NCBI RefSeq assembly: GCF_023065955.2
Contig: NW_026623100.1
Coordinates: 11,571,001 to 11,635,000, forward strand
Length of the DNA: 64,000 nt
From: Ursus arctos
Taxonomy: Eukaryota; Chordata; Mammalia; Carnivora; Ursidae
Reading direction: 5' to 3'
Shown here one piece after another: positions 15,401 through 27,400 of the stretch. The notes beneath the pieces are model-generated. The model worked only from the letters and a program-made list of their open reading frames with translations, was not told the DNA's origin and did not search any database. Numbering within the stretch: position 1 is the first letter of the stretch; every line of letters begins with the position of its first letter. Both the position numbers and the translations under genes were made by a program.

Positions 15401-18400
15401 TGGATGTCACGGGAAACAAGGAAGGGTTGAATGTAAAAGGTGAGGACTAGAGAGTTTATCGCGGCTTTCTGGGCTTTGGGAGGTGTTTAGATTTTATTAT
15501 AAGTGCAACACCAAATTGCAGAATTTTAAGCAAGGGAGTGACATCATCTGATTCATAGTAGCTACTTTGTGGAGAAGGCGCTGCAGAGAGTTAGGAATCT
15601 GTTGCACTGGTCCACTTGAGATGATGTTAGCTTAGACTTCTTACCTTATCAGCCAGGGGACAGGCCCGTCTTCCATGGAAACTGAGTTTTAAGAGAGCCT
15701 CCTAAGGTTTTTTCCTCTATTTTTCTGCATAATGTGCCAGACATAAAGACTGACACATTTTTAGAAGTGTCCTTGCCTTTGTGTGTTTCACATATACATA
15801 ACATCTGAGGATGAGCTAGGCATTACCAGAAGCTGGAGGGTTTTTTAATTCCCCTTCAAGGAATTCAGAGTCTCTTCATCTTTCTAGATATGGAACTCCT
15901 GAAGGAAGTATCTCAAAATAAAAATTTCTTGCCTGCAAATGGATAAGATGTACAGGTTCAAGGCTACCTGGCATTGATTGTCTATAATGCAGCGCTGAGA
16001 ATATGATTTTCCTCAACACTTCGAAAACGTTAATGCGGCATAAATGGTGGAATAAATTTGCTTGAGGTATCTTAAGAGGAACATTTGCATGAAGTTTCCT
16101 TACTGATGATGAATAAAAAACAGATATATTTGTCAGTTTTACCACTGTCAACTTAATATGAGCTCTAGTGAATTTGTGTACCTGTTGTTAAAAATACAGT
16201 TGTTACATTTGAAAGGTTATTTTCCTTACTTGCTTAAATGTTTTTATAAATAGTTTTAGAGTGTCCTGGGCGTTTGAATCTCACTTGAGAGTTATTGAGC
16301 TTTAGTTGGGTATGAATAGCAGGAGAAAAGGCTGGAACTATATTTAGAACATGTGCAAGCTGCCTTTCCTGGGACTCTTGCCATACTTTTTCCACTTCTC
16401 AATTATCTTTAGTAAGCAACAGTTAGTGACTGATACTAAAACAGATTGTTAGTGGAAATATGCTTAATACAAGTTAATGATTATGTATTATTTTTCCTTT
16501 AAAGCCACCAGAATGAGCCAACTATTTAAGTGTTTTGTTTGTTTGGCTTTGTTTTTGTTTCCTTGGAAAATGGATTTTAACTGGTTTAGGGTTGGGGTTT
16601 TTTTAATGATAATAAGTGAACAATTCAGATCATTCGTATAAAGATAAGTCAGTTGAATATTTGCTCATATTGGTGTAATATATATATAAGGATAATAATA
16701 CTGAATATAAAAACTTTCCTCTGGTAAGGAAAATCTTAAAGTAATATGTTTCATGTGAGTAAAACATTTTTCATCAAGTATTCTAAGATCTTACTACTTA
16801 CAGTGACTATATATTTTTATTTTTTTATTTAAATTCAGTTTAATTAACATATATTGTAATTAGTTTCAGAGGTAGAATTTAGTGATTCGTCAGCTGCATA
16901 CAACACCCAGTGCTCATTACATCAAGTACCCTCCTTAATGCCCATCACCCAGTTACCCCATCCCCCCCACTCACCATCCCTCCAGCAGCCCTCAGTTTGT
17001 ATCCTATAGTTAAGAGTCTCTTATGGTTTGCCTCCTTTTCCGTTTTCATCTTATTTTTCCTTCCCTTCCCCTGTTTTGTTTAAATTACACATATGAGTGA
17101 AATCATGTGGTATTTGTCTTTCTCTGATTTATTTCACTTAGCATAATTGAAAGTTCCATCCACGTCATTGCGAATGGCAAGATTTCGTTCTTTTTGATGG
17201 CTGAGCAATATTCCATCGTATATGCATATGACATCTTTATCCATTCATCTGTCGATGGATATCTGGGTTCTTTCTGTAGTCTGGCTTTTGTGGACATTGC
17301 TGCTATAAACTTTGGGGTGTGTGTGCTCCTTCAAATCACTGTGTTTGTATCCTTTGGGGTAAATACCTAGTTAGTGCAATTGCTGGGTCAAAGGGTAGCT
17401 CTATTTTTAACTTTTTGAGGAACCTCCATGCTGTTTTCCAGAGTGGCTGCACCAGTTTGCATTCCCATCAACAACTTACAGTGACTGTATTTTAATAAAT
17501 ACTATTGCTTAGCTATTTCTGGTATGGTGTTGTGCAGGCTGGTAACACTCAAAAAGTGTTGTGGTTGTTAGTACTGAACTGTTACCTTAAGCATGTTTGA
17601 AAATGGTCAAGATTTCATTGCTGCTCTGTCACATTCAGTAGAGCACATGGAAGTCCTCTGCAAACTACAGAGCTTTATCTAATCATCTCTCTAACAAATC
17701 TTGACCTCAGGATAAAAGTAGGTCATTTAAAAAAAGAATAAAATTAATAGAATTAAAAAACTTTGTAGATAGGTGGAATCTGAGAAAATCCCCAATCCAA
17801 TCCTGGTCTTTTACAAGCAGAAAAAATAAGGCCCAGAGTAGATGGGCAGCTTACTCAAACTAACACTTCTAGTTAAATAGTTAATATATTTTTGTTGCAT
17901 AAACCGATCACTATGGGACTCTCACATATACTACTTTCCTTTCTTTTGGAAGAAGAATTAGGGTAGTAGGATAGTATATGAAACCTTTCCATTTTGTAGT
18001 TTATCTCACAGGTCAAACTGCTTTGTTTTATTGTTAAAAATAACACACACATGCACACACAACCTTCAAGGAAGGAAGAGATTTGTATTTTAAATGATTG
18101 CTACTAACAGCAAGCTTATTGATAATAAATATATCAGTATGAACAAATCCACTTGCAGCCCCAATTAGAGATTCAAAAGCAAATGAGAAATTCAGAAAAA
18201 AGATAAAATACTGAGAGAGCCTGAGGCCAAGAGCTCAGGCTATTAAGATTTCCATTCAGAGAACTGCAGAACCACCCCTAGGGCCATTATTTCAGGCCCA
18301 ATAAAGACGAAGCAGCAGTGAGAAGGGAGATGCCCCGCCATCTAGTATAAAAGCAGTATCTGCAATCATGATGTGTATAACCAGCTTTGTTCCCTATGAT

Positions 18401-21400
18401 CGCAGACACAATGCAAAAGGAGCAGTTTTTCTTCATACTCTTCTCAGGCGCTTCTTAGGCCTTCATGCAACTGCCCTTCATTCAGTTTAGTCAGATTCAA
18501 CTTTCATGGATCAACTCAAAGGGTGGGTAGGGAGCCAGGAGGAAGAACTTGGTGACCTGCAGGGATCTGACCACGCCGGTGTTAGGAGGTGCACCTGGTG
18601 AGTGTTACAGAAGAGAACTGTGTTCTTTCTGTGGGAAGCCTCAGGCTTTGACAACAAGTTTATAAAGCCCCTGAAAATTTAGCAAAAACCCTAAAAGGGT
18701 TTTGAGACCCAAGTTGGATTCTAATTGAATTCTAAAGGAAGATTACTGATCAAGATTTGTGTACAATACCATGACTTCATTGACACACGGTTAGGCAATA
18801 GGATGCCAAGTGAAGGGCCCAGACCCTGGACCACGTCAGGACTCCTGGTTTCCAGCCCCACCTCTTGATGCCTAGCTATTGAAACATCACTCCATATTGC
18901 AAGGTTCTCTTCATCTGTAAAACAGGGATCTTTGGGTTCCTTCCAATGAAAAATGCTTTGTGTCAGTAAGGATCATAAAAAAAGTAACTAGGGCATCTGG
19001 GTGGCTCAGTCCGTTAAGCGTCTGCCTTCAGCTCAGATCATGATCCCGGGGTCCTAGGATCAAGCCCACATCGGGCTTCCTGCTCAGCAGGGAGTCTGCT
19101 TCTCCCTCTGCCCCTTCCACTGCTTGTGCTCGCTCGCTCTCTCATATAAATAAATTCTTAAAAAAAAAAAAAAAACTGCAACTTAAAATGCATTTTTCTA
19201 GCTTGCTCCAAAAGTGCAAGCTTTTACTGTATTTGTTATTATAGGTTTAGTTGTTGAATAGAAAGATCTTATTTTTTAAAGGTAAACTGTTCAGACCTCC
19301 CCAAGCTACACAGCCCTTCAGCCCTCCCCACTGCTCAGACCTGCAGCTGGGAGCACAGCCCTGCCTGGTGACAGCGCGCTTGCACAGCCACACCCTAGAG
19401 ACATAAAGTACCACCAACAGTGGATCTGCAAAACTACTTTGGCAGAGGGGTACCAGCTCCCAAATTCATGTTCATTCTTCATACAGTCAGGATATTACAT
19501 TTGGTATTAGGGAGTTAAGACGGACCCTATCAAAAAAAAAAAAAAATGGCGCCTGGGTGGCACAGCGGTTAAGCGTCTGCCTTCGGCTCAGGGCGTGATC
19601 CTGGCGTTATGGGATCGAGCCCCACATCAGGCTCTTCCGCTATGAGCCTGCTTCTTCCTCTCCCACTCCCCCTGCTTGTGTTCCCTCTCTCGCTGGCTGT
19701 CTCTATCTCTGTCAAATAAATAAATAAAATCTTTAAAAAAAAAAAAAAAAAGACGGACCCTATCATAAATCTTCACGTCTCCTTCTCTCATATATGAATT
19801 GGACACTTGTTTAGAAAATAAATACCTTTCTGGGGCGCCTGGGTGGCACAGCGGTTAAGCATCTGCCTTCAGCTCAGGGCGTGATCCCAGCGTTCTGGGA
19901 TCGAGCCCCACATCAGGCTCCTCTGCTGGGAGCCTGCTTCTTCCTCTCCCACTCCCCCTGCTTGTGTTCCCTCTCTCGCTGGCTGTCTCTATCTCTGTCA
20001 AATAAATAAATAAAATCTTAAAAAAAAAAAAAAAGAAAAGAAATACGTTTCTTTTCTGTTTTATGTATTCATACCTAGTGTACTAGTTTGTATACTAGGT
20101 AAGTAAGTGTATAGTCACTAACCTATCATACACTTTTCCTCTGGCCATCATTTTATTTCATGAAGATATTCTAATGAAATTAATGTGAAGTTGTGTCAGT
20201 TTGGCCTATTCTATTTAAAGGAAGCACGTAAAGTTAAACTTTTCCAATTTTGATTCCACTTCACTTTTCCAGTACACTCTCCAGTATAGTGTAACTGAAC
20301 CATTGGACTAAAATAATGCTATATATATCTTTCTGTTTGCAGAGTGTTCGACCTACACCACAAAATGACGCTATAACGGTACACTTTAAACCCATTACAT
20401 TAAAAGCTTCAGAAAGTAAATATACCAAGGTTGCAAGTATTAGTTTTGATGGTAAGTATTCAGCTTTCTCTCTATAATGAAGTTATCTTGTTTTGATAAA
20501 CCAGAAGGCATGTGTATTGATATCTTAATATAGAAACACTGATCATTTTAGTCAGATTTTTTATTGCTGCTTAGGTTGGTTTATCTTCTAAAACCATCAC
20601 AAACTCTTATTTGATTGCTTCATGAAAGAAAATGTAAGTTCATAAACTGAAATTAGTATTAACAAATACATTAGGATTGGAATTAAATTTTTGTAATCCG
20701 GGTTTTCACATATATACCTAGTAAGCTTTGCCTTAATTATGAAGTCATTATTTTTTGTAATTGAGTGATAATGTATTTGAATTTCAGAAGCATATTTGGA
20801 ATTTGAGAATAGGAATAAAGTATTCTCCATAACGGTTTCATTTATTGGCTTTTTAAACAAGGCAGACAGTTCTGCCTAACCTAAAATAATAGCCTTTATG
20901 ATAGCGTTGTCAAATTAGAGAGCTGTTATTTCAGACATGTATATTTATATATTTTGACATTTGAAATGTTAACCCAGACTTTAACATATTTTAATAGCAT
21001 GTTCTTTTTCAGCTTTGCCCACTTTACTACAACATTTGAGTTTGCTGTCACAAAATTTTTTAAATAGTGATTTAATGGCTACTTAACTGTACTTAATGAG
21101 AACTGACACTCAAATGGGACTTTTCTCATAAGGGCCCTTTCAAGTGAGGAGCCCCGAAACTTACCCTTTGGCTTTCTGATGAAGCCACCTCTGCTCATAG
21201 CCCACATTTTGCAGCGACACTCATCAGAAGAGAGCATTTGATCACTGTGCCCTACCGAGTGTAGCAGAATACTGGAAGACTCTGAACAGTGTCTGTGAGA
21301 ACATCTGTGCTTCCTCCTTGTACATGAAGAGCTCTGGGGAGGATCTGGAGCAGTGCAGAGGCTGGGTGCCAAGCTTTAGTGTTCATTCTGTGAGCTCAAA

Positions 21401-24400
21401 GAGAACTCCTAAAGAAATCAGGATTAAATATGTGGCATACCTTCATAACCCAGCTCTCAAGAAATAGTATTGTAGAAGGTTTTGATGCCCCAGTTATTTC
21501 CAGATCTGTGATAAATTGTCTTCTCTGTTGCTGGGATACCACAGTCATGTCTACCAGTAGCAGCATCAGCAAGTTTGTTCTCTTCTCTCACCAAGCAGAG
21601 CCGCCGGTAGTAATTCCTGACCCCGAGAACTTTTCGGATCCATCCTTCTGATAAATTCAAGCAGTGGGGAAGTGTGCACCAAGAGCAGGTGTTCTAGATA
21701 GTTCTTCCAAGCTCTTCTTCTCCAGCTCCTAAATTGACAACCCAATGAATGTTTCCTTTCTTGAGATAAATGAATGTCAGTAATGTTGGTTCTTCTGAGA
21801 TCACAGACTCTAAAAAAAAAGTATTTCTTAAATTATGTAACATTAATAAAAGGAACGGCATCTTTTAAAGCAAATGCTACATTTCTTAAAAATGCTTTTT
21901 CTTATCATGGGAAAATCCTTCCACCTTTCACATCCCACCTCCCCTTCTACCACCCCAGTGCATAGTAGGAATATTGTACAGCCTCCTAAAATAATAAGCC
22001 CAGTAATGGCTACACAGCAAGCAGAAAGAAATGAAGATTAATGGGGGTTTTAAAATCTGAAATCACTATCTGTACATAGCCATATACTAGATGTCATACC
22101 GTTTTTTTATTTTTCTTTTTTTGTGCTAAAGTTGGATAACACACATTTGCAGAACTCACATAAGTTCTTCTCCTAACTAGAAGTGTTCCTGAAGTACCTT
22201 AAACGGGATAAAGAAAAATAGCTTCTTTATTTGCTTTGAAAGGAACATCTAATGGGTGCCCAGAATGGATCCAACTGAATCTATTTCTGTAATTCCAGAT
22301 GGAATTATTCATAACTGCTACAAAATTGAAAGATTTTACTTCATCTCTGAGGACAATATGATGGCCAGGAGAGTCTTATACTATGAGTTAGGGTTGGCTA
22401 AAACAGGAAGTCAGAACTCCCAACACCGGACACTTTCTATACCATGCTACTTTGCCGATAATTATAACAAGACTCTGGCATGCACGGAATGTTATTTCTT
22501 GATACAGCTGTCAACCAGTGGTTCTCAGTGGGAGCCAGTTTTGCCTCCGAGGCCAGGGGACATTTGGCAGTGTCCACAGACATTGGTTGTCTCATCTGGG
22601 GCCTGCTACTGCTGTCTGGCAGGTGGAGGCCTGGGACGCTGCCGAGCATCCTCCAGTGCACAGGACGGACAGCCCCTGCACCCCAGAAAGAACTAACCTG
22701 GCCGGAAATGTTAACAGTGCCCAGTGTGAGAAGCGCTGGTGTGAGGAAAGCCACAGCTTAGGGCTCTAGGGAAGTAGCTCAAACACAGTGTTTTTCCTCC
22801 AAGATTGCGTGCACTTGCTAATTCCTTATCTGTTTAATCCCATTACAGGAAAATTAAAATATTTTTCCCTTTTTTAGATGAAAGAAGTGATATTCGATGT
22901 AAAATGTTGTAAAAGTCTCCTGTTCGCCAATCTGAAAGCTCAACTTTGTTTTTAAAAGATTTTGTCAGTCTACAGTCACTCTCATCCTCCTCTGTAGAAA
23001 CTCTGGTAGCAAAGGTGATAGATTATTTTTTTATGTTTCCTCTTAGCGTCAAAGGCAAAAAAACCATCTCAGTTTTCTGGGAAAATAACTGTTAAAGCAA
23101 AGGAAAAGAGTTATTCTAAACTTGAAATACCATATCAAGCAGAAGTTTTAGATGGGTGAGTTTCTCTTTAAAATAAGCTTTATAACTTTTCACTAATCAG
23201 TAAATTCTGTTTTCCTACTAATTGACCTTGGCAAAAGTAGTAGCCAAATTCACATAAACTCCATGAAATTATTGTTGAAAAGAACAACTTCCACTTTATA
23301 GTTTTTACTTTTTTAGAAGAAAAAGATAAGCGGGATGATATGATTTGGGCTTAAATCAAGTCTTAGTGACTCAGTAATACAATAGAAAAATGAATTTATG
23401 ATTTTTAAAAACATTTAAGTCACTGGAGCTAATTCCTTTCTGTAATTCCTTTTGTAACATACAAGTGGTTGTGGCTTGTTATTAAAGTATATTGGCACTT
23501 GAAACAAAATAATTTCTATTCCTTTATAAACTCGTAAACAGTGTTCTAGAATTACAACTTTTTATAAATGGGTAATAATATATGTAGTTCATTTTTGGAT
23601 TATACATGAAACAATAATAGTTTAATATCCAACTTGGTAGGAACTCATTTTAACAAAGCTGGTTGCAATTAAATGAGAAACATGATTTTTTTTAAGTAGC
23701 TTAAAACTTTTCTGTTAATACGTTCTTGATTTTAATTGTTTGATTGCATATAATTCAATAGAGAATAATTCTTTGTATTACATGTCAATGTTTTGCAATC
23801 TGTTTTGTTTTAAATCATGTGCCCAAGCTCTAAAATATTCATAGTTCTGATTCTCCAGCAATAGCCCTTAATGCTAAATGTAAAATTATTACAACAGAAG
23901 AACTTGGATTTTCAATTAACGCATAGAGATAAAAATGATTTATTTTATGTTTTTTCAAATAGTTATTTGGGATTTGATCATGCTGCCACATTATTTCACA
24001 TCCGAGACAGTCCTGCTGACCCTGTGGAAAGGCCAATTTACCTGACTAACACTTTCAGCTTTGCGATCCTCATTCATGATGTGTTGCTGCCAGAAGAAGC
24101 CAAAACAATGTTTAAAGTATGTCTGGGAACCCCCACACTTTTCATTTTACTAATCTACCAACTAGATGATGCTGACCCATTGTTTTTTTCTCTCCCCTCA
24201 TTTCCTAGGTTCACAACTTCAGCAAACCAGTCTTAATTCTTCCAAATGAATCAGGATACATTTTTACTCTGTTTTTTATGCCCTCCACATCATCCATGCA
24301 CATAGATAACAATATTTTGCTTATTACCAATGCTTCTAAATTTCATTTACCTGTGCGGGTATATACAGGCTTTTTAGATGTAAGTATGTTGTCTACCTTT

Positions 24401-27400
24401 AAAATTTAAGCTCCTGGCCATCTTTTGTGTGTTCAGGTATTATTAGGCAGTCATTTTGTACATGCTTTAACTTTGCCATTTTCTGAACTCTACAAGTTGC
24501 TCTAATCCCTCCTCTCCGTACTTTCAGGATAACTGGTTTTCAGCCTTCCCAGTTGCCATCTCTTGTTGTGGCACAGATGAATCCTTTTGTTACAGTTGGC
24601 ACTTAGATCTTTTCCATGTTGGACTTTCTCTTGGTTTTGCTTTTAAAGTGTTGTAATCACGGGGAAACTGAAAGCAAACTAAGTGGAAGAAAATAATAAG
24701 CAGGAAAAAATAATGCAAGGAGGGCAAAGAGGAAACCAGGAAATACAGCATAAAGAAAAGAACCAAATAATAAAGAAGAAAGTAAGGTGATGAAGATACA
24801 CGGTTAGAATAGCAGGAAAGAATATTAAGGTCTTTCTAATAGAGAAAATAAGCCGGGAAAAAAAAAAATCCAAACTAAGCTTTCCTTAGGATAATCAGTG
24901 AAAGAACTTTGGATAAGAAATAAGACTGATAAGAAAGATTTGAAACGTAAAAAGAAAATTAGAACATACAGAGATGTAGTTCTCCGAAAAGCCAACATCA
25001 ATAAGAATGTCAGAGCTGGAGGGACTTTTCAATATTATCCCACTCCTTCTTCATTTGTTTTGCTTGAGTGATTACATATTTTTGGCTGCTCTCATGAATA
25101 CATAATGTTTACTGAGACCGAGGACTTTTTGCCCAATCCACTGGGATTTTACTTACCCTTCCCTAGTCCTTTAGCTTCCTGCTTCTTTTAAGTGCCTTCA
25201 GAGAAGGGACTCTCCATAGAGACTATGAATGTCTTCATTTCTGATTTACTGAAAATACTTCATTGTACAGAATTCTGAATTATATTTTATATTTGTGTGT
25301 ATATGTATATATTGACATAAAATATAGAAATCTTAGTATGTCCATATAGCTACTTTCTCTTGGTAACATGCTTTTATAAAAGTGTGATTTAGTGTTTGAT
25401 CTAGTCTTTTATATCTTTTCAGTACTTTGTATTACCCCCCAAAATAGAGGAACGTTTCATAGATTTTGGCATATTGAGTGCTACAGAAGCAAGTAATATT
25501 TTATTTGCAATTATAAACAGCAATCCAATTGAGGTAAAAAAAATCTGTTTTTATTCTAAATCACATTTAAGTATTTTATGCTCATGCCACAATAATCCCT
25601 TTCATATCTTTCTCTTTTTTTTAAGTTGGCTATAAAAAGTTGGCACATCATAGGAGACGGTTTATCAATAGAACTCGTAGCTACTGAAAGAGGCAACAGG
25701 AGTACAATCATTGCAAGCCTTCCAGAATTAGAAAAATCCTCTTTATCAGACCAGTCATCAGTAAGTAAACTTTCTTATTGTTGCCTTAAACTTAGCTGTA
25801 TGTCTAAACCCCAAACGGGCGCCTGGGTGGCTCAGTTATTAAGTGTCTGCCTTCGACTCAGGGCGTGATCTCAGGGTTCTGGGATCGAGCCCCGCATTGG
25901 GCTCCCTGCTCTGCTGGGAGCCTGCTTCTTCCTCTCCCACTCTCCCTGCTTGTGTTCCCTCTCTCACTGGCTGTCTCTCTGTCTGTCAAGTAAATAAATA
26001 AAATCTTCAAAAATAAATAAAAATAAACCCCAAACAAAAGACTATTCCTAAGACACAGTTCTACCTTGTCATAGAAAGTTCTATAACAAAGAAAATTTAA
26101 ATAATCTTTTTGTAATACAAGTGTCATTACGAGAGAAATTCACTTTGATACTAAACTAACCCTGTGTTCACTGAATTTACTTGGCGAAAGAGATAGCCGT
26201 CCCTGCACATTGGTAGAAAGTGTTTTCGATTATACGGAATATTTCTGGCCAGTTTTCTGTGAGACAAACCTTGTTTGATCCCTTTGTAGATCTGCCCATG
26301 TACTTTTACTCTGTCATAAATATGTACATTTGGTCATAAAAGAGCGTGAAACAATAAAAAACAGATATATCAGTCAAAGCCCTTACCCCTACTGGAAATG
26401 GAACTTGGAGTTTATACCAATTCAGAACAGAATGAGTAGAATAACCTTGTGTGAGAAGGAGCATGACATATCTCATCTGTAAGTTAAGGATAGAATTTCT
26501 TGTGGCAGTCGTACAAAACAAAGAGAAAATGTCCTTATGCACTGATGGTTGACAAATACACTTCCGTGGAATGCCATAAGCTATAAAAATTTATTTAAAT
26601 ACTTTGTGCCAGAAGGACCCTCCAAAATAACTATTTTAGAGGGCATTTTGGCAATATGTACCACTCCTGAGAATTCTTCCCATGGAAGTAATTTAAAGAG
26701 CTAAAAGCTTACTGGTATAAAACGGTGCTGCCCAAGACAGTAGGAACTAATTAACATGTGGCTACTGACCGCTTGAAATGTGGCTAGTCTCAGTTAAGAT
26801 GTCTTGTGTCAAATACCCACCAGATTTGAAGACTTAGTTTGGGATTGTAAGCTGTTAATAATAATATTAAAATATTGATAATGTTTTAATATTGGTTACA
26901 TGTTGAAATGTTAATAATTTAGATATATTAGGATAAATAAAAAGTATTAAAATTTTTTAAAAAGAGCCGAAAGCTGTGAAAATGAAGATGTTTGTAATAG
27001 TGTTATTAATGATTTCAAATACAGTCAAATACGTAAAGTAAATCATGATTTTATGATTGAATATAAAGTAAATAAAAAATTATAAATATGATTGTGTGTA
27101 GAAACTTGGAAGATGATTTATGAAAAAGTGGAAAACTACTAAATAAGGTATATTCTAATTGCAGCTATGGAGCATTCAAGCTCCATAGTATTTGTGAACA
27201 GTGGTAATTTATGGCTATTTATATTTTAATAATTTATAATGTTTTAAATTTGATTCAAAAATAAAGCCTCCTTTTAAAACAAGTATATGTCCATGAAAAG
27301 TAATATTTGTCACTCCAGCTGAAGTTTTATTTTTAATAAAAATAGAATGCCGGAAAAGGGTAATAATTAAGCCAGCCATTAATGTGTTCCTTTCAAACAG

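Larger units (their letters stand above)
10971..20342 (+). other. Large intron (9.4 kb)
   Basis: Contains L1 ORF2 antisense pieces (12785-13440) interrupted by a SINE, a further SINE at 14297, an ancient mammal-wide repeat (about 15040-15570), an antisense L1 3' end (16809-17473), and three CAN-SINEs clustered at 18991-20034. 10971-12784 and 17490-18990 show nothing I recognise. No coding exon is missed: flanking exons join directly in phase. Confidence 0.65.
20452..23046 (+). other. Intron (2.6 kb)
   Basis: Holds the MER20 relic at 22516-22738 and an unassigned protein-like stretch on the minus strand at about 21079-21660. Otherwise AT-rich with no clear features. Confidence 0.55.

Noticed and set aside
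16809..17473. Minus-strand frame at 17103-17297 as a host gene
   Set aside because: Its residues are the C-terminal end of L1 ORF2, within a truncated L1 with target duplications.
22256..22769. Several overlapping open frames up to 146 codons on both strands
   Set aside because: Most of the stretch is a MER20 relic, and frames open on both strands there are not evidence of coding.
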